Of a stretch of 34,291 nt of DNA, positions 31,461-34,291 are shown in pieces; the stretch's first letter is position 1, and every line of letters begins with the position of its first letter. Below the pieces are notes generated by a model. That model was not told the DNA's origin and searched no databases. It saw only the letters and a program-made list of their open reading frames with translations. This DNA is from Acidobacteriota bacterium (GTDB lineage: Bacteria; Acidobacteriota; Vicinamibacteria; Vicinamibacterales; UBA2999): the NCBI GenBank assembly GCA_016789705.1, contig JAEUQR010000131.1, forward strand, positions 1 through 34,291, in the 5' to 3' direction. A program made the position numbers and the translations under genes.

Positions 31461-32642
31461 ATGGCGCCAACCACCCGTATCCAGACTTCGATGATGTGCT
31501 GCCACCCCAAGGTGGTCTGGAACCGCGCCTGCGTGGTCGTGGCGGCGCTGTTGATGAGTGTGTCGCTGGCCTCATCGGCCGCCGCGCAAATCATGGTCAC
31601 CGCGGCGTGGGACCCCAACGCAGACGGCCGCACGGCCGGTTATCTGGTGTCCATCGGCACGAGTCCCGGAACCACCGCCTCCACGATCGACGCCGGGCCC
31701 GCGACCTCAGCGGTTCTGCCGTTGCCGCCCGGCGGCGTCTATTACATTTCTGTTCGCGGCTACAACGCCCAGCGCCTGACCGGTCCGCCCTCGGCCGAAG
31801 AGGTGGTCGACCTGGCATCGAGCCCAGGTGCGCCCCAGGGGCTGCGGGCTTCTGTCGCGGGTTCAGTTGCCAGCCTCGCATGGGCGCCGCCTGACGAGGG
31901 CTTCGCGATGCGCTACCTGCTCTCGGTCGGCACGGCGCCCGGTGCTGAGAACCTGCTCTCCGAATACCCGGTGGGCAATGTCACGAGCGTCTCGGGTTCT
32001 CTGCCGGCCGGCATCTACTACGCGAGGGTTCAGGCGGCCAACATCGTGGGCGTCGGACCTACGACTGCGGAAGTCATGTTCCGTGTCGGTGCGTCAATCG
32101 CAACGCCGGGCACGCCCGCAAATCTGGCCGCCGCCTGGTCCAACGGCACGGTGACGCTGTCGTGGGCGCCGTCATCAGGCGCGACGTCGTACGCCCTCGA
32201 GGTCGGGTCGGCGTCTGGCGCATCGGACATTGGTGTGTTCAACATCGGCAACGTCACGTCCTATTCGGCCGTTGTGCCGACCGGCACTTATTACGTGCGG
32301 GTACGCGGCGTCAATGCGGGCGGCTCGTCAGCACCGTCGAACCAATTGGTGCTGCAGTCTGCGCCTGTCGCCGTACCCGGTGCGCCGCTCAACCTTACGT
32401 CGTCTGGGTCTGGCGCGACCGTGACACTGCGCTGGGCCGCGCCGTCGAGCGGTGGCACACCGACGGGCTACGTGGTGGAAGTCGGCTCTGCGTCAGGACA
32501 AACCGACCTCGGCGTCTTCTCCGTGGGCGCTGTGACCACCATCACGAGCACCGCGCCGCCAGGTACTTACTACGTGCGCGTTCGCGCGGCGAACGGCTCG
32601 GGTGTAGGCGCCGCGTCGAATACCGTCGTCGTCCGGCGCTAG
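31461..32642 (+). CDS. Secreted fibronectin type III repeat protein (paralogue)
   Basis: A 393-residue exported protein and close relative of the gene at 29838. A signal peptide (ACVVVAALLMSVSLASSAAAQ, cleavage near 43) is followed by four FN3 modules. The repeat unit ends with Y-Y-(V/A/I)-(S/R)-V-(R/Q)-(G/A)-x-N each time (about 92, 184, 273, 370), and the modules share a core G-S-A-S-G-x-(S/T)-D-(I/L)-G-V-F. It contains no enzymatic domain. ATG at 31461 has a GGAG site 7 bases upstream. The long N-terminus before the signal (MAPTTRIQTSMMCCHPK) makes MMCCH at 31491 a possible alternative. Surface binding is an inference from the family. Confidence 0.85.
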   Translation: MAPTTRIQTSMMCCHPKVVWNRACVVVAALLMSVSLASSAAAQIMVTAAWDPNADGRTAGYLVSIGTSPGTTASTIDAGPATSAVLPLPPGGVYYISVRGYNAQRLTGPPSAEEVVDLASSPGAPQGLRASVAGSVASLAWAPPDEGFAMRYLLSVGTAPGAENLLSEYPVGNVTSVSGSLPAGIYYARVQAANIVGVGPTTAEVMFRVGASIATPGTPANLAAAWSNGTVTLSWAPSSGATSYALEVGSASGASDIGVFNIGNVTSYSAVVPTGTYYVRVRGVNAGGSSAPSNQLVLQSAPVAVPGAPLNLTSSGSGATVTLRWAAPSSGGTPTGYVVEVGSASGQTDLGVFSVGAVTTITSTAPPGTYYVRVRAANGSGVGAASNTVVVRR

Positions 32643-32772
32643 GGCTCCAGGTGACTTGCCGCGCGCGGCCGCGGCTGTGCGCCCCGTAGCCGCCACACGA
32701 CGGTGCCTCGCGGCCGTCGGCCCACCTTGGACACGCGGCGACCTCGCAGCACGCCAGCACGCGCAAAGGCGT

Positions 32773-32801
32773 GCCGAACGCCGGTCGACACGGCGTTCGG
32801 C
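32773..32801. other. Strong hairpin upstream of the DAHP synthase gene
   Basis: GCCGAACGCCG (32773-32783) and CGGCGTTCGGC (32791-32801) form a perfect 11-bp stem with a 7-base loop (GTCGACA). It is 44 bases before the ATG at 32846. There is no T-tract downstream, so it is not called a terminator. It may be an operator for a dimeric regulator or an mRNA structure. The region 32643-32845 shows no other gene. Confidence 0.5.
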
Positions 32802-32845
32802 GAAACCTGGCGGCTCCCTGAGTACGCTAGTCTGGTTGTGCTGCA

Positions 32846-33919
32846 ATGAGCCGACCAAATCAGGACGTCAGGATCAATGGCGTTCGCCCCTTGATATCAC
32901 CGGCAATTCTGATCGAGGAGCTGCCGGTCAGCGCGTCGGCGGCCCAGCTCGTGACGGCGACGCGCGAATCGATCTGCAGCGTGCTCAAAGCCTCCGATCC
33001 GCGCCTGGTCGTGATCGTCGGCCCGTGCTCGATTCACGACATCAAGAGCGCGCACGAGTATGCGGCCAGGCTCCGCGTCGTCGCCGACCGATATCGCCAC
33101 GAGCTGCTCATCGTGCTGCGCACGTACTTCGAGAAGCCGCGCACCACGGTCGGCTGGAAGGGTCTCATCAACGATCCTGACCTCGATGGCAGCTTCCACG
33201 TGAACAAGGGACTGCGCATGGCGCGCCGCCTCCTGCTCGACGTCAATGAGATGGGACTGCCAACCGCGACGGAGTTCCTGGACACGCAGATCCCGCAGTA
33301 CATCGACGACCTCACGTCGTGGGCCGCCATCGGCGCCAGAACGACGGAGAGTCAGGTGCATCGCGAACTGGCCTCCGGGTTGTCGATGCCGGTGGGCTTC
33401 AAGAATACGACCGACGGCAACGTGCAGCCCGCAATCGACGCCGTCTGCGTGGCCGCCACCGAGCATTGGTTTCCCGGCGTCACGAAGCAGGGTGTCTCGG
33501 CCGTGTTCCACACGGTCGGCAACGACAGCTGCCACGTCATCCTGCGCGGCGGCTCCAAGACCGGACCGAACTACACCAGCGCTCACGTCGACGAGGTGTG
33601 CGGCCAGCTGCGGAGCCGTGTCGGGCGCGGCTCGCTGATGATCGACTGCTCGCACGGCAACAGCGAGAAGGACTTCCGCCGCCAGCCGGCCGTGGCGACA
33701 TCAGTCGCCGAACAGGTCGCGGCAGGCTCGTGGTCCGTGTTCGGGGTGATGCTGGAGAGCCACCTCGTTGAAGGCCGCCAGGAACTCGTCGCCGGCACGC
33801 CGTCTGTCTATGGACAGAGCATCACCGATGGCTGCCTGTCGCTCGATGACACCGAGCCCCTGCTCGAAGTACTGGCCACCGCTCAGCAGCGGCGCGGGCG
33901 GCAAAACGACATCGCATAG
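32846..33919 (+). CDS. aroG: Class I 3-deoxy-7-phosphoheptulonate (DAHP) synthase
   Basis: A 357-residue enzyme that condenses phosphoenolpyruvate with erythrose-4-phosphate, the first step of the shikimate pathway to aromatic amino acids. It is of the AroF/G/H class (type I alpha): VVIVGPCSIHD near residue 60, FEKPRTTVGWKGLINDP, GARTTESQVHRELASGLSMPVGFKN (active-site Arg and Lys), VTKQGVSAVFHTVGNDSCHVILRGG, and DCSHGNSEKD with a metal-binding His/Asp set. The length is typical. Which aromatic amino acid inhibits it cannot be told, so the symbol is family-level. ATG at 32846 lacks a clear ribosome site. A strong hairpin lies upstream and another downstream. Confidence 0.95.
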   Translation: MSRPNQDVRINGVRPLISPAILIEELPVSASAAQLVTATRESICSVLKASDPRLVVIVGPCSIHDIKSAHEYAARLRVVADRYRHELLIVLRTYFEKPRTTVGWKGLINDPDLDGSFHVNKGLRMARRLLLDVNEMGLPTATEFLDTQIPQYIDDLTSWAAIGARTTESQVHRELASGLSMPVGFKNTTDGNVQPAIDAVCVAATEHWFPGVTKQGVSAVFHTVGNDSCHVILRGGSKTGPNYTSAHVDEVCGQLRSRVGRGSLMIDCSHGNSEKDFRRQPAVATSVAEQVAAGSWSVFGVMLESHLVEGRQELVAGTPSVYGQSITDGCLSLDDTEPLLEVLATAQQRRGRQNDIA

Positions 33920-34013
33920 GGCGCGGCATCGTCTGCTCGCCGGCGTCGCGGCGTGCTGCTGATGCGGTGCGGAGGGTTTCGTCGCGATGCGGGCACGCCG
34001 CAAGCCGTACATG

Positions 34014-34042
34014 ACACGGGCCGCGCCCGGCGCGGCCCGTGT
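34014..34042. terminator. Terminator-like hairpin after the DAHP synthase gene
   Basis: ACACGGGCCGCG (34014-34025) and CGCGGCCCGTGT (34031-34042) form a perfect 12-bp stem with a 5-base loop, 94 bases after the stop at 33919. No T-tract follows on either strand, so it may be a transcript end for either the DAHP synthase or the minus-strand gene that ends at 34134. The rest of 33920-34133 shows nothing else that I can support. Confidence 0.5.
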
Positions 34043-34133
34043 GGTGTGGCAGTGTCGCCCGGCGAGGGCCGTTGCGCCCCGCCGGACGATCGTCCGCCTA
34101 CTGTTGCTGCTGCTCGTCGGTGAGCGACAGCGC

Positions 34134-34289
34134 CTACGGCACCGGCACCACGCAGGTCCCGGCGACCACGCCGATGGTGCCGAGCGCCACGGTCTGGCTC
34201 TGCCCGAAGCTCGGGTGCTGGTTGTTGGACTGGAGCACGGCCCCCGCGGTGTCAACGCTACCACCGTTGGTTCTCAGCGTCAGCGCGGC
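34134..34289 (-). CDS. C-terminal fragment of an unrecognised protein, cut by the window edge
   Basis: The minus strand has an open frame of 51 codons from the right edge to a TAG at 34134-34136. It has no start codon inside the window. The third codon position is almost always G or C, as in the other genes, and the peptide is low in charge and looks like the C-terminus of an exported or surface protein: ALTLRTNGGSVDTAGAVLQS, then QTVALGTIGVVAGTC and VVPVP at the end. Codon pattern and composition make a real gene likely. I do not recognise the family, and only the upstream part could show it. Confidence 0.55.
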   Translation of the reverse strand, partial: AALTLRTNGGSVDTAGAVLQSNNQHPSFGQSQTVALGTIGVVAGTCVVPVP

Positions 34290-34291
34290 CG

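Noticed and set aside
29838..32642. Repeated FN3 DNA considered as a CRISPR or tandem-repeat locus.
   Set aside because: The repetition is of about 90-residue protein modules with diverged DNA, not identical short repeats with unique spacers.
33701..34264. A 187-codon open frame on the minus strand across the DAHP synthase end and the downstream gap.
   Set aside because: It overlaps a clear DAHP synthase in another frame, is Arg/Ser/Ala-rich and shows no family pattern. The shorter frame at 34134-34289 fits codon bias better.

Overview
The window is a GC-rich bacterial chromosome segment with densely packed genes. It holds 34 intact or edge-truncated protein genes, a frameshifted ribA and one eroded gene remnant. 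No rRNA, tRNA, CRISPR array, insertion sequence or phage gene was recognised. Outer-membrane, lipoprotein and Tat-exported proteins indicate a Gram-negative envelope. The mix of DinB-like proteins, secreted fibronectin-III proteins, small metabolic accessory proteins and GGGGTCTGACCCC-type palindromes fits a soil Acidobacteriota, possibly Vicinamibacteria. That placement is an inference from gene style, with no phylogenetic marker behind it.

Layout: (1) 1-3.2 kb: the tail of an amidohydrolase, a minus-strand pair (membrane protein and DinB protein) and an L-lactate permease. (2) 3.2-8.3 kb: a long minus-strand run of small accessory genes (beta-propeller protein, DinB, outer-membrane barrel, dihydrofolate-reductase-like protein, GNAT, VOC, DUF1801, polytopic membrane protein). 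It contains the decayed tail of a second dihydrofolate-reductase-like gene. (3) 8.5-10.3 kb, plus strand: an EF-hand protein and a class IV aminotransferase. (4) 10.4-14.5 kb, minus strand: envelope and accessory proteins, including an alpha/beta-hydrolase lipoprotein without its catalytic Ser and His, and an AGCS-type alanine/Na+ symporter.

(5) 14.5-20.2 kb is the most interesting part. It holds ribA (GTP cyclohydrolase II, here with a one-base frameshift), a CDP-alcohol phosphatidyltransferase, a zinc-less medium-chain dehydrogenase, a PTPS/QueD-fold protein that has lost the Cys/Asp/His catalytic set, a GT4 glycosyltransferase, a SAM methyltransferase and a reductase-only RibD. Together they look like a pathway that takes the early riboflavin pyrimidine (or a pterin made from GTP) and reduces, glycosylates, methylates and perhaps attaches it to a phospho-alcohol. 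An MFS transporter follows. No product can be named from sequence.

(6) 21.5-24.1 kb: a DUF4242 protein, then two divergent Tat-signal proteins (an S51 peptidase and a histidinol-phosphate-aminotransferase-like enzyme) separated by an 11-bp inverted repeat, ending in a strong intrinsic terminator. (7) 24.1-27.9 kb: a minus-strand operon of a TAP-like hydrolase lipoprotein, a NatA-like ATPase, a NatB-like permease and a small membrane protein. (8) 28-32.6 kb: a lytic-transglycosylase-like protein with a LysM-like segment and two tandem secreted FN3 proteins, with a hairpin-rich leader between them. (9) 32.8-34.3 kb: a class I DAHP synthase and, at the right edge, the C-terminus of an unrecognised minus-strand gene.
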